Positions 1 through 6,127 of a stretch of DNA of 12,381 nt are shown piece after piece (position 1 is the first letter of the stretch; each line of letters starts with the position of its first letter). Source of the DNA: Rudaea sp. (GTDB lineage: Bacteria; Pseudomonadota; Gammaproteobacteria; Xanthomonadales; Rhodanobacteraceae). The translations under genes and the position numbers were made by a program. Below the pieces are notes generated by a model, which ran no database searches, was not told where the DNA came from, and was given only the letters and a program-made list of their open reading frames with translations. The stretch is from positions 1 to 12,381 of the forward strand of contig JAICYA010000018.1 in the NCBI GenBank assembly GCA_025934455.1, read 5' to 3'.

Positions 1-822
1 AAACAACCCGCAATTGAAAGTCGGTACCACGACCGTCTTGCCATCAGCCAGCACGCGGGGCTCCGACGAATCGGCCGCCGTGTCGTAATACCAGTCTGGC
101 GCCTTCGGCAGCGGCATGGTCTTGAGCAGCTTCAGGTCGGAGAGTCGCCAAACCTGCGCGACATGGCTGACCTGTGCTCCCATCATGTCCGCGCTGCCGG
201 TGACGACGCGGTCGAGCTTCTCGTCGACGGCCAAACTGTACGGGCGAATGTTGGCATGCCCCTGCGCAGCCGCCGAGGCGGTTTTCACGACCTTGCCTTG
301 AGGATCGAACTCCACCAGCCCGCCCGCGGCGTGATTGTATCCGCCGGAATACTGAAAGGTCGCCAGCGTATCGCCGTTGGCGAGATAGGCAAACGAGTGC
401 GGATAGCCAAAGTCGCCGATGTTGCCAAATTTGCGCACAAGCCGCGGATGCACGGGATCATGCAGGTCGAAGACGTAGGTGCTGTTCGCGAGCCAGTCGT
501 TGGCATAAAGAATTTCGTTTGCAGGCATCGCGTAGTTCGTGTGATGCGCCTGTACTGCGTCACCGACCGGTAGCAGCGCGACGAGTTTGCCAAACGACGA
601 TCCGGAGCCGACGTCGAAAACCGCCAGGAAATCCTTGCCCAACCCCAACCCGCTGCGCCGTGCGGGAATGTCGGCTGGCGTCATCTCCATGACCGTGGCA
701 AGAGGATGCTTGGCTTGCATTGCCCATACGAAGAGATAGCGGCTGGCTCCCGGCGCGCCCGCCGCGAGCAGCGGGAAAGACATAACCAAAAGCGTCACAA
801 AAAAACGCATTGCCTTGCTCAT
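1..822 (-). CDS. Secreted selenium-binding-protein-like beta-propeller protein (partial, C-terminus beyond left edge)
   Basis: The 274 residues visible are open to the window edge. Residues 1-22 form a likely signal peptide (a short basic start, then a hydrophobic stretch ending in LLAAGA), so the mature protein is probably periplasmic. The body looks like a WD40/YncE-type propeller, with repeated VFDL and VEFD strands. Features I associate with the SBP56-related family are HHTNY (93-97), ILYANDW (104-110), PHSF (141-144), IRPYSLAV (192-199) and a Cys near NCGLF (270-274). Some members of that family are methanethiol oxidases; whether this one is enzymatic cannot be told, but the paired His and other His residues could bind metal. 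The start at 822 is preceded by a good purine-rich site (GAGGAGAG); a second Met four codons later is possible. It lies 67 bases after hemY on the same strand and could be read through from it. Base composition is lower in GC than its neighbours. Confidence 0.6.
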   Translation of the reverse strand, partial: MSKAMRFFVTLLVMSFPLLAAGAPGASRYLFVWAMQAKHPLATVMEMTPADIPARRSGLGLGKDFLAVFDVGSGSSFGKLVALLPVGDAVQAHHTNYAMPANEILYANDWLANSTYVFDLHDPVHPRLVRKFGNIGDFGYPHSFAYLANGDTLATFQYSGGYNHAAGGLVEFDPQGKVVKTASAAAQGHANIRPYSLAVDEKLDRVVTGSADMMGAQVSHVAQVWRLSDLKLLKTMPLPKAPDWYYDTAADSSEPRVLADGKTVVVPTFNCGLF

Positions 823-889
823 TGCTCTCTCCTCTTCTTATCGGCCTGTCGTCGGCGTGCCCGGCCTGAAAGGTCTGCTTTGCACGAGT

Positions 890-2155
890 TCAACTCTCTT
901 TCGGAATCGCCAGTCTGGGCATGCCATGCGCATCGCGCTCTTCGGCGATGCTGGCGCGCGTATCCAGTGGCGCACGCGCCGCGTCGGACAACTCCTGCGT
1001 CGCTTCGCCGCGCGCGATGCGCAGCGCGTTGCGGTAGCACACCGCCGCGTTCGCGGCGTTGCCCTGCCCGGTCATGCAATCGCCGAGCGTCTCCCACAAC
1101 GGCGCCGACGGCGAAAGCGCCAGGCCGCGCTCCAGGTACTCGCGTGCCTTGCCCCAGAGCTTGCCCTGCACGCACAAGCGCCCGAGCGTGAGCAGCAGGG
1201 CAGGACTGTCCGGCTGCGCGCTGAGCCAGCCTTCGGCACGCGCCAGGCGTGTATCCGCATGCGCCGGCCCGAGCTGGCCCCAGACCGCGGCGAGGCGCTC
1301 GGACCATTGCTTGCGCAATGCCGATTCGATCTCGTCCATCGCCGCCAGCGGCTGGCCGAGCGCGGCGGCGCGCCGCGCATAAGCCGCGATCGCCTCGGGC
1401 ATGGCACGCTGCGCACGCGGCAATCCCGACCACAATTCAGCCAATGCTTCACTATCCGGTGCTACCGCGAGGGCGGCGGCGAGCACGCGCGCGCGCAGCG
1501 CGACCAGCGCTTCGGGGGTCAGCGCGTCGCTCGTGGCGAGCGCATCCACCGCGCGCAGGGCAAGCGCGCTGTCCCCGGTCAGCAGCGCGGCTTCGGCAAG
1601 CAGGCGCCAGCCGACCGGCGGCAGGTCGTTCTGGTCGGCGGCCGGTTTGAGCAGGGCGAGCGCCGCCTCGGCGTTGCCGTACTCGAGCAGGAACTGTGCG
1701 CGTAGGGCGAGCGCCGCCGCCGGAGCATGCGCAGCCGCTTCATCCAGCGCCGCCTCGGTACGCTCTGCATCGCCGCGTGCGTGCGCCGCGCGTGCGGTCG
1801 CGAGCAGGGCCGGCGCGTGCAATTCAGGATGGTGCGAGGCTTTTTCCAGCGCACGCAGGGCGCGCCGATGATCGCCTTCGACCAGCGCGGTCAGGCCCGT
1901 GGCGAAACGTTCGCGGCCACGGCGCTGGCTGCGTGATTTCCACGCGCGCAACGGCCAGCGCAGTCCGCGCCAGAGCAAACCGAGCACAATCCATGCGGCG
2001 AGCAGGACGAGTATCGCGAAGACCAGCGTGGTTTCGATATGGGTACGGCCGAGGCGGATCGAGAGCAAGCCGGGGTCGACGGCCAGCGCCTGCCAACCGA
2101 AGACGGCCGCCGCCGCCACGACGACAAGTACCAGCAAGATGATCCACGGTTTCAC
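890..2155 (-). CDS. hemY: HemY, membrane-anchored TPR protein of the heme operon
   Basis: A 421-residue protein, close to the roughly 400 usual for gammaproteobacterial HemY. Two membrane segments open it (about residues 4-20 and 43-63) with a short loop between, followed by a long Ala/Leu-rich helical region with the spacing of TPR repeats (for example ALRALEKASHHPELHAPALL and GLALSPSAPLWETLGDCMTG). The family is found with hemC/D/X; it is thought to act as an inner-membrane scaffold for late tetrapyrrole steps, and should not be confused with the protoporphyrinogen oxidase also called HemY. I chose the GTG start at 2155 because it gives VKPWI directly before the first membrane segment and overlaps the hemX stop as GTGA, which suggests translational coupling. 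The longer open frame upstream to 2542 only shadows hemX. Confidence 0.9.
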   Translation of the reverse strand: MKPWIILLVLVVVAAAAVFGWQALAVDPGLLSIRLGRTHIETTLVFAILVLLAAWIVLGLLWRGLRWPLRAWKSRSQRRGRERFATGLTALVEGDHRRALRALEKASHHPELHAPALLATARAAHARGDAERTEAALDEAAAHAPAAALALRAQFLLEYGNAEAALALLKPAADQNDLPPVGWRLLAEAALLTGDSALALRAVDALATSDALTPEALVALRARVLAAALAVAPDSEALAELWSGLPRAQRAMPEAIAAYARRAAALGQPLAAMDEIESALRKQWSERLAAVWGQLGPAHADTRLARAEGWLSAQPDSPALLLTLGRLCVQGKLWGKAREYLERGLALSPSAPLWETLGDCMTGQGNAANAAVCYRNALRIARGEATQELSDAARAPLDTRASIAEERDAHGMPRLAIPKES

Positions 2156-3198
2156 TTTTTCGCCTCGTCGTGTTTGCCCGCTGTCTTCGCCGCGGCCAGA
2201 GCATGCGTCGCGCGCAAGTTGCGCAGTTCGCGCAGCGCCGTGCCGAGCACGCCAGGCACCGGCGGCGCGAGCTCGGCCTGTGCCAGCGCATCGAGTTCTT
2301 TCAACACTGCCGCGGTCTGCGCGGCCTGCGTATCGAAAGAGGTGGCGATTTGCGTGCGTGCTTCGGCCAGCGCGGCGCGGAAGCCGGCATCGTCGCGCGC
2401 CAGCGCCGCCGCCTGCGCGGCGCGCAGATCGAGCACGGCCAGGTCGCGGGCCAGGGAAATATCGCGCACCTCGGACTGCGCCTGCACCGTGTCGGTGTCG
2501 TGGCTTACGCGCACGAACGTGCCGAACAGACGCGCGAGCCACGATTCGTTCGCGGCGGCCGGCGCGGGCGGCGGCAAACTGCCGCCCCGCGCCAGTTCCG
2601 GCACCTGCGCGCGCAGGTGCGAAAGGCGCACCACCAGCACTTGCGGATCGGCCGCGTGCAAATCGTTCAGTGCGACGATTTCACCAGCGATGCTCTGGCG
2701 CACGGTGGAAAACGCCGCATCGTCGACTTCGGCCAGGGCTGCGTCGGCCAGGCGGTAAGCCGCTATCGCCGCGGTTGCGTCGTGGAACAAGGTGTAGCGT
2801 TCGCCGCCAAGATTGAGCAGCAATTCGGCTTCGTCCAGGGCCAGTGCATCGTGGCCGGCCAGGCGCCGGTCGGCGAGATTCGCCACCGCGTCCTCGGCCA
2901 GTTGCACGCGCTGGCCGAGCGCGAGCAGTTGCTGGCGCACCGAGGCGTCGACCTTGTCGCCGTCGTCCAGGCGCGCGCGGAACGTGTCCGTATTGCCGCG
3001 AATGCGCGCGATGCCGTGTTCGAGATTCTCCACCTGCGCCTGCAAGACGCCGACCTGCGCGGCCGTGTCCACACGCGGGGGCGCGAAATGCCACCACGCG
3101 GCCGCAGCTGCGGCGGCAACGAGCAGCACAAGCAGGATGACGAGTGGCGCGCGACGCCGGCGCGGGGTTTCCGATGCGATACTGGCGGACTCGTCCAT
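2152..3198 (-). CDS. hemX: HemX, inner-membrane coiled-coil protein of the heme operon
   Basis: A 348-residue protein with a short charged N-terminus (RRRR at 13-16), one membrane segment (about 18-36) and a long periplasmic region. The first part of that region (about 42-115) has the heptad-like Leu/Val and Glu/Gln pattern of a coiled coil (VGVLQAQVENLEHGIARI). Such proteins are often named uroporphyrinogen-III C-methyltransferase because of hemX in hemCDXY operons, but there is no methyltransferase domain here, so that name would mislead. The role is probably structural, working with HemY in the membrane. The stop overlaps the hemY start by four bases. A site AGGA lies about 10 bases before the ATG, inside the 27-base gap after hemD. 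Confidence 0.88.
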   Translation of the reverse strand: MDESASIASETPRRRRAPLVILLVLLVAAAAAAAWWHFAPPRVDTAAQVGVLQAQVENLEHGIARIRGNTDTFRARLDDGDKVDASVRQQLLALGQRVQLAEDAVANLADRRLAGHDALALDEAELLLNLGGERYTLFHDATAAIAAYRLADAALAEVDDAAFSTVRQSIAGEIVALNDLHAADPQVLVVRLSHLRAQVPELARGGSLPPPAPAAANESWLARLFGTFVRVSHDTDTVQAQSEVRDISLARDLAVLDLRAAQAAALARDDAGFRAALAEARTQIATSFDTQAAQTAAVLKELDALAQAELAPPVPGVLGTALRELRNLRATHALAAAKTAGKHDEAKK

Positions 3199-3225
3199 GC
3201 TTCCATCCTAACGCGAAACGTGCAT

Positions 3226-4026
3226 TCAGAGGCGATGCCGCGCCAGTGCCGCAGTGGCCACGTTCAGCAAGTCCGCCGGCGCGGGTCCGGCAGCGACGTG
3301 CACGTTCGCGAACAGGCTGGCGCGTGCGAGTGCGGCGAGGCGCTCGCTGCTGACCACGATCTCGCCCGCCGCCAGCCGCGCGAACAGCTGCAGTGGCAGC
3401 GCAGCGCGCAGGTTGGCCAGCGCTTCGGCGCTGGAAACGAGCAGCAGCAAAGGTGCCGGAGACTGTTCCAGAGCCGCGAGCTGGCGCGCGGAATAACGCG
3501 GGGTTTCACGGCGATAGACCTCGATGCGCGTCAGCCGCGCGCGCCGGTCGCGCAGCGTCTGTGCCAGAAGTTCGCGGCCGCCGGGCGCACCGACCAGGGC
3601 GACGCGGCGACCGCGCAAGTTGCCCAGTTCCGGCAGCGCCAACAGACCTTCGCTGTCCTGCCGTTCGCGCGGCCATGTCACATTGCGGATGCCGCGACGC
3701 TGCAGGGCGCGTGCGGTCGCGGCACCGACCGCGCACACGCGCGTCGTGCGGGAAAAGTGCATTTTCGGCAGCGCGGCGAATGCGAATTTCACCGCGGCAG
3801 GACTGACGAAAATCGCGACATCCGCAGCGCGCACGGTCATCAGCGCCGTGCGGATCGCCGCGCGGTCCGGCGCCGCGCGCAGCCTGCTGCCGGGCAGGCC
3901 GATGGGTTCGCCGCCGAGTGTGCGGATGCGCCGCCGCAGCGGTCCCGCGGACGCGGCAGGCCGAGTCACGATCACGCTCGCGCCGGCGAGAGGGCCACTG
4001 CGTTCGATGAGTCTCGCTTCCGGCAT
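3226..4026 (-). CDS. hemD: Uroporphyrinogen-III synthase
   Basis: HemD closes hydroxymethylbilane into uroporphyrinogen III, inverting ring D, the branch point to heme, siroheme and cobalamin. The 266-residue product has the weakly conserved two-domain pattern of the family: VTR at 20-22 after the first strand, IFVSPAAV (72-79), CAVGAATA (98-105), DSEGLL (124-129), VALVGAPGGRELL (142-153), VYRRETP (170-176), LLVSSAEAL (195-203) and a last IVVSSERLA (223-231). It is a little longer than E. coli HemD (246 residues), mostly at the N-terminus. Operon order with hemX and hemY supports the call strongly. hemC, usually directly upstream, is not here: a divergent thioesterase gene is. No clear ribosome binding site precedes the ATG. 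Confidence 0.88.
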   Translation of the reverse strand: MPEARLIERSGPLAGASVIVTRPAASAGPLRRRIRTLGGEPIGLPGSRLRAAPDRAAIRTALMTVRAADVAIFVSPAAVKFAFAALPKMHFSRTTRVCAVGAATARALQRRGIRNVTWPRERQDSEGLLALPELGNLRGRRVALVGAPGGRELLAQTLRDRRARLTRIEVYRRETPRYSARQLAALEQSPAPLLLLVSSAEALANLRAALPLQLFARLAAGEIVVSSERLAALARASLFANVHVAAGPAPADLLNVATAALARHRL

Positions 4027-4040
4027 GTTGGCATGCTAAC
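4027..4040. promoter_or_regulatory. Imperfect palindrome in the hemD / thioesterase divergent region
   Basis: GTTGGCATGCTAAC reads nearly the same on both strands (12 of 14 positions symmetric, only 4030/4037 breaks it) and lies directly before the hemD ATG. On the minus strand it holds TAGCAT (4038-4033), a possible -10 that would start transcription about at the hemD ATG, so a leaderless hemD message is conceivable. On the plus strand TTGGCA (4028-4033) could serve as a -35 for the thioesterase gene. It may be an operator or just overlapping promoter parts. Confidence 0.25.
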
Positions 4041-4048
4041 GGACTTGA

Positions 4049-4060
4049 ACGAATGCCGCG
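4049..4060 (+). promoter_or_regulatory. Possible -10/discriminator for the thioesterase gene
   Basis: ACGAAT followed by GCCGCG. The -10 itself is poor (TTGGCA lies 15 bases upstream), but the layout matches the better element before the lipoprotein gene: the last base of the -10 lies exactly 28 bases before the ATG in both. It would give a leader of about 20 bases. Confidence 0.25.
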
Positions 4061-4081
4061 ACCTGCGCACACTGCGCGGCC

Positions 4082-4537
4082 ATGTCCGACGCGATCCGCA
4101 CGCTCGAAGCCGCCATACTCGCGCAAATCCCGCTAGCGCGCGCCATGCAGTTGCGCCTGCGCGACTACGACGGCGATCACCTCACCATCGCCGCACCGCT
4201 CGCGCCGAACATCAACGACAAGGGTTGCGCGTTCGGCGGCAGCCTGGTGAGCCTGCTCACCCTGGCCGGCTGGGGCCTGATCGTGCTCAAGCTGCGCGCG
4301 CTCGGCAGCGCATGCGACGTCTACGTGCAGGACAGCGCCGTGCGCTATCTTGCACCGGTGTGGGACGATTTCACCGTGCAAGCGCGGCTGGCCGAAGGCG
4401 AATCCTGGGAAACGTTCACGGCCGCGCTCGCTGCGCGCGGACGCGCGCGCGTGAGCGTGGATTGCCGCGTACCGCTCGCCGACGGTGCGGACGCGTGCAC
4501 GCTGCAAGCGCGCTTCGTGGCGATTTCCAAACCCTGA
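4082..4537 (+). CDS. Putative hotdog-fold thioesterase (YiiD C-terminal domain type)
   Basis: A 151-residue protein that fits the stand-alone YiiD_C thioesterase domain. The key stretch is NINDKGCAFGGSL (43-55), which begins the central hotdog helix; strands follow at DVYVQDSAVRYLAPV (79-93) and again near ARVSVDCRVPL. Members are thought to hydrolyse acyl-CoA or acyl-ACP thioesters, but their substrates are mostly unknown, and I cannot infer one here. The protein has no signal peptide and should be cytoplasmic. It is divergent from hemD with only 55 bases between the two starts. No clear Shine-Dalgarno site precedes the ATG, which matches the short leader predicted from the upstream element. 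Confidence 0.7.
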   Translation: MSDAIRTLEAAILAQIPLARAMQLRLRDYDGDHLTIAAPLAPNINDKGCAFGGSLVSLLTLAGWGLIVLKLRALGSACDVYVQDSAVRYLAPVWDDFTVQARLAEGESWETFTAALAARGRARVSVDCRVPLADGADACTLQARFVAISKP

Positions 4538-4545
4538 ATCGACGC

Positions 4546-4573
4546 GCGATTTGCGGCACAATGCCGCGGTCGC
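4546..4573 (+). promoter_or_regulatory. Promoter-like element within an inverted repeat before the lipoprotein gene
   Basis: CACAAT (4557-4562) followed by GCCGCG is a plausible -10 and GC-rich discriminator; CTGAAT (4534-4539) sits 17 bases upstream as a weak -35, overlapping the thioesterase stop. The same bases form a hairpin: GCGGCA (4553-4558) pairs with TGCCGC (4562-4567) around a 3-base loop, with outer arms GCGA (4546-4549) and TCGC (4570-4573). No T-run follows, so it is not an intrinsic terminator. Confidence 0.35.
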
Positions 4574-4589
4574 CGCCGGAGTAACGACC

Positions 4590-5009
4590 ATGCGCACCAT
4601 CCTGCTCGCCTGCGGATTCGTCCTGCTCGCCGGTTGCACGGCGATGACCGCGCAATCGGAAAGCCGCGCGCTGGAGTTGACCTTGAACGCGTACGCGAAC
4701 GCGATCCGCTGGGGCGACATCAATCAGGCGGTTCCGTTCGTCGATCCGGAAACCCTGAAGAAACATCCGCTGAGCCAGCTCGACATCGACCGCTACAAGC
4801 AAATCCATTTCGCGTCCTACATCGAGCAGCCGCCGGTGCCGGCCGGCCCGCACGAGGTGCGCCAGGTGGTCAAGATCAGCCTGGTCAACGTCAATACCCA
4901 GGTCGAGCGCGGCATCGTCGACAACCAGTTGTGGCGCTACAACGAGAAGACGAAGCACTGGTTGCTGGTGTCGGGACTACCCGACATCACCCAGCATTCG
5001 ACGCCGTAA
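4590..5009 (+). CDS. Small predicted lipoprotein of unknown function
   Basis: A 139-residue protein with a clear lipoprotein signal: a hydrophobic stretch and the lipobox LLAGC, with Cys16 as the lipidated residue. Residues +2 and +3 after the Cys are Thr-Ala rather than Asp, so outer-membrane sorting is expected. The mature part starts with a helix (ALELTLNAYANAIRWGDINQAV) followed by a predicted alpha+beta body with strands around VRQVVKISLVNVNTQ and QLWRYNEKTKHWLLV. The overall look resembles the NTF2/SnoaL cone fold, but this is only an impression. I do not recognise a named family. The ATG at 4590 was chosen because it gives the lipobox at the right distance and has GGAG about 8 bases upstream; a longer frame from 4485 overlaps the thioesterase gene. 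It precedes the rhodanese gene, 61 bases away on the same strand. Confidence 0.75.
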   Translation: MRTILLACGFVLLAGCTAMTAQSESRALELTLNAYANAIRWGDINQAVPFVDPETLKKHPLSQLDIDRYKQIHFASYIEQPPVPAGPHEVRQVVKISLVNVNTQVERGIVDNQLWRYNEKTKHWLLVSGLPDITQHSTP

Positions 5010-5011
5010 CG

Positions 5012-5046
5012 CTGGCATGGACCGGCGCGCTGCCGCATAATCCGCG
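5012..5046 (+). promoter_or_regulatory. Predicted promoter of the rhodanese gene
   Basis: CATAAT (5036-5041) is a good -10, with CTGGCA (5012-5017) 18 bases upstream as a fair -35. The discriminator CCGCG and the following GCCTTTCCCCG closely match those before secB. The ATG lies 30 bases after the -10, so the leader is about 23 bases and contains no Shine-Dalgarno site. Confidence 0.45.
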
Positions 5047-5070
5047 GCCTTTCCCCGTGTGCGCCACGCC

Positions 5071-5514
5071 ATGTCGCTGTTTCTGCAACGTCTGCCGGAA
5101 TTCCTGGCCCACCATGTTTTTCTCGCGCTGGCCTTCGCCGGCTTGATTGCGGCGATCATTGGCAATGAAGTCGCGCGCCGTTTCCGCGGTTTCCGCGAAC
5201 TCACCCCCGGCGCGCTGACCCTGCTCATCAACCGCGAAAATCCGCTGCTGGTGGATTTGTCCAGTGCGGCCGATTTCGAGAAAGGCCATATCGCCGGCGC
5301 GCGCCACGTCGCGATGAGCCAGTTCGATCCGGAAAACAAGGAACTGGCCAAGGTCAAGGAATTGCCCGTGGCGCTGGTGTGCAAGACCGGCGCGACTTCG
5401 GCGCAGGCCGCCGCGCGCCTGGTCAAGGCCGGGTTCGCCAAGGTCTTCGTGCTCGGCGGCGGCATGGGCGCATGGCGCGAAGCGGCGCTGCCGACAGCCA
5501 AGGGTAGCAAGTAA
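5071..5514 (+). CDS. yibN: Membrane-anchored rhodanese-domain protein (YibN-like)
   Basis: A 147-residue protein with one N-terminal membrane helix (about 15-31) and a cytoplasmic rhodanese domain. The domain shows LLVDLSSAADFEKGHIAGARHV (59-80, the usual D...F..GHI.GA pattern) and the active loop CKTGATS with Cys104 as the persulfide carrier, then VFVLGGGMGAW (125-135). Size, topology and position just upstream of secB match E. coli YibN, which also lies at the head of a secB-gpsA cluster; I therefore use that symbol. YibN has been linked to the inner-membrane protein insertion machinery, so its place beside secB may be functional; that is inference. ATG 5071 is chosen over an in-frame GTG at 5059, which would fall close to the predicted start of transcription. 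Unlike in E. coli, no grxC gene follows. Confidence 0.82.
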   Translation: MSLFLQRLPEFLAHHVFLALAFAGLIAAIIGNEVARRFRGFRELTPGALTLLINRENPLLVDLSSAADFEKGHIAGARHVAMSQFDPENKELAKVKELPVALVCKTGATSAQAAARLVKAGFAKVFVLGGGMGAWREAALPTAKGSK

Positions 5515-5538
5515 AAACTCGCGTTGATTCACGCCGCA

Positions 5539-5552
5539 TGGGATAATCCGCG
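5539..5552 (+). promoter_or_regulatory. Extended -10 promoter of secB
   Basis: TGGGATAAT (5539-5547) fits the extended -10 pattern TGnTATAAT, and is followed by a CCGCG discriminator. No good -35 is seen at the usual distance, as is common with extended -10 promoters. The leader would be about 32 bases, with a ribosome binding site CGGAG (5575-5579) before the ATG at 5586. Confidence 0.55.
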
Positions 5553-5585
5553 CCCTTTTTCCCCGCAAAGCATTCGGAGTTCTCC

Positions 5586-6059
5586 ATGGCCGACGAAATC
5601 ACCCAAGCCACCCCCGCCGCCGGCGCACAGTTGTCGCTGCAGAAGGTCTACATCAAGGACGCCTCGTTCGAAGTACCCGGCGCCCCGCACATCTTCCAGG
5701 AACAGGGCCAGTCGCAGGTCCAGCTCAACCTGCAGCAGCAGGTCGGCACGTTGGGGGACAGCGTCTACGAAGTCGTGCTGACCGTCACCGTGACCTGCAA
5801 GCTCGCCGAAAAGACCGCGTACCTGGCCGAAGTGCAGCAGGCCGGCATTTTCGGCGTGGCCGGATTCGACCAGGCCAACCGCGACATGGTGCTGGCCACG
5901 TTCTGCCCGAACGTGCTGTTCCCCTACGCGCGCACCGCCGTGGCGAACATGATCCAGGACGGCGGTTTCCCGCCCTTCCTGCTGCAGCCGATCAATTTCG
6001 AGGCGCTCTACGACGAACAGATGCGCCGTCGTGCCGAAGGCGCGCAGCCGAACGCGTGA
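5586..6059 (+). CDS. secB: Protein-export chaperone SecB
   Basis: SecB is a homotetrameric cytoplasmic chaperone that keeps preproteins unfolded and hands them to SecA. The 157-residue length matches E. coli SecB (155). Diagnostic stretches are VYIKDASFEVPGAPHIF (residues 21-37), VYEVVLTVTVTCKL (60-73), AYLAEVQQAGIFGVAG (78-93), the near-invariant NVLFPYAR (near 109-116) and GGFPPFLLQPINFEALY (near 126-142), where the flexible C-terminal helix begins. The Ala/Gly-rich and basic tail (RRRAEGAQPNA) is ordinary. It has its own extended -10 promoter and a proper ribosome binding site, and is followed by an intrinsic terminator, so it appears to be a single-gene unit between the rhodanese gene and gpsA. 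Confidence 0.97.
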   Translation: MADEITQATPAAGAQLSLQKVYIKDASFEVPGAPHIFQEQGQSQVQLNLQQQVGTLGDSVYEVVLTVTVTCKLAEKTAYLAEVQQAGIFGVAGFDQANRDMVLATFCPNVLFPYARTAVANMIQDGGFPPFLLQPINFEALYDEQMRRRAEGAQPNA

Positions 6060-6064
6060 GTAAC

Positions 6065-6090
6065 TTTTGCAATCATCCATGATTGCGAAA
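6065..6090. repeat. Perfect palindrome with extended arms, secB-gpsA gap
   Basis: GCAATCAT (6069-6076) and ATGATTGC (6079-6086) are perfect reverse complements around the two bases CC. The flanking TTTT (6065-6068) and GAAA (6087-6090) extend the match to 12 pairs if one G-T pair is allowed. It is AT-rich in a GC-rich region and lies 5 bases after the secB stop. The 2-base centre is too tight for a good RNA hairpin, so a protein-binding site on DNA is at least as likely. Confidence 0.5.
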
Positions 6091-6095
6091 ATCAC

Positions 6096-6123
6096 AAAGC
6101 GGACATCCGTGTCCGCACTTTTT
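6096..6123 (+). terminator. Intrinsic terminator after secB
   Basis: GCGGACA (6099-6105) and TGTCCGC (6110-6116) form a perfect 7-pair stem around TCCG, a UNCG-type stable tetraloop. A T-run of five (6119-6123) follows two bases after the stem, and AAA precedes it. This is a textbook rho-independent terminator for secB, though it sits only 4 bases before the gpsA start codon. Confidence 0.8.
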
Positions 6124-6127
6124 AAAT

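Noticed and set aside
823..889. Terminator or promoter between hemY and the propeller gene
   Set aside because: No stem with a T-run and no convincing -10 were found; TTGAAC near the hemY stop looks like a -35 but has no partner.
2156..2542. N-terminal extension of hemY
   Set aside because: This part lies wholly inside hemX in another frame, and the GTG at 2155 gives the normal membrane-segment start.
4546..4573. Intrinsic terminator after the thioesterase gene
   Set aside because: The hairpin is convincing but no T-run follows, and a -10-like hexamer lies in it; treated as a promoter element instead.
2170..4584. 804-codon plus-strand open frame opposite hemX, hemD and across the thioesterase gene
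   Set aside because: It is antisense to hemX and hemD and out of frame with the thioesterase; composition is Arg/Gln-rich with no domain pattern.
5059..5070. GTG start giving four more residues to the rhodanese
   Set aside because: It lies almost at the predicted transcription start, and the ATG at 5071 gives the usual N-terminus.
6083..6127. TTG start giving 15 more residues to GpsA
   Set aside because: It would put the palindrome and the terminator into the coding sequence, and the family's N-terminus fits the ATG at 6128.
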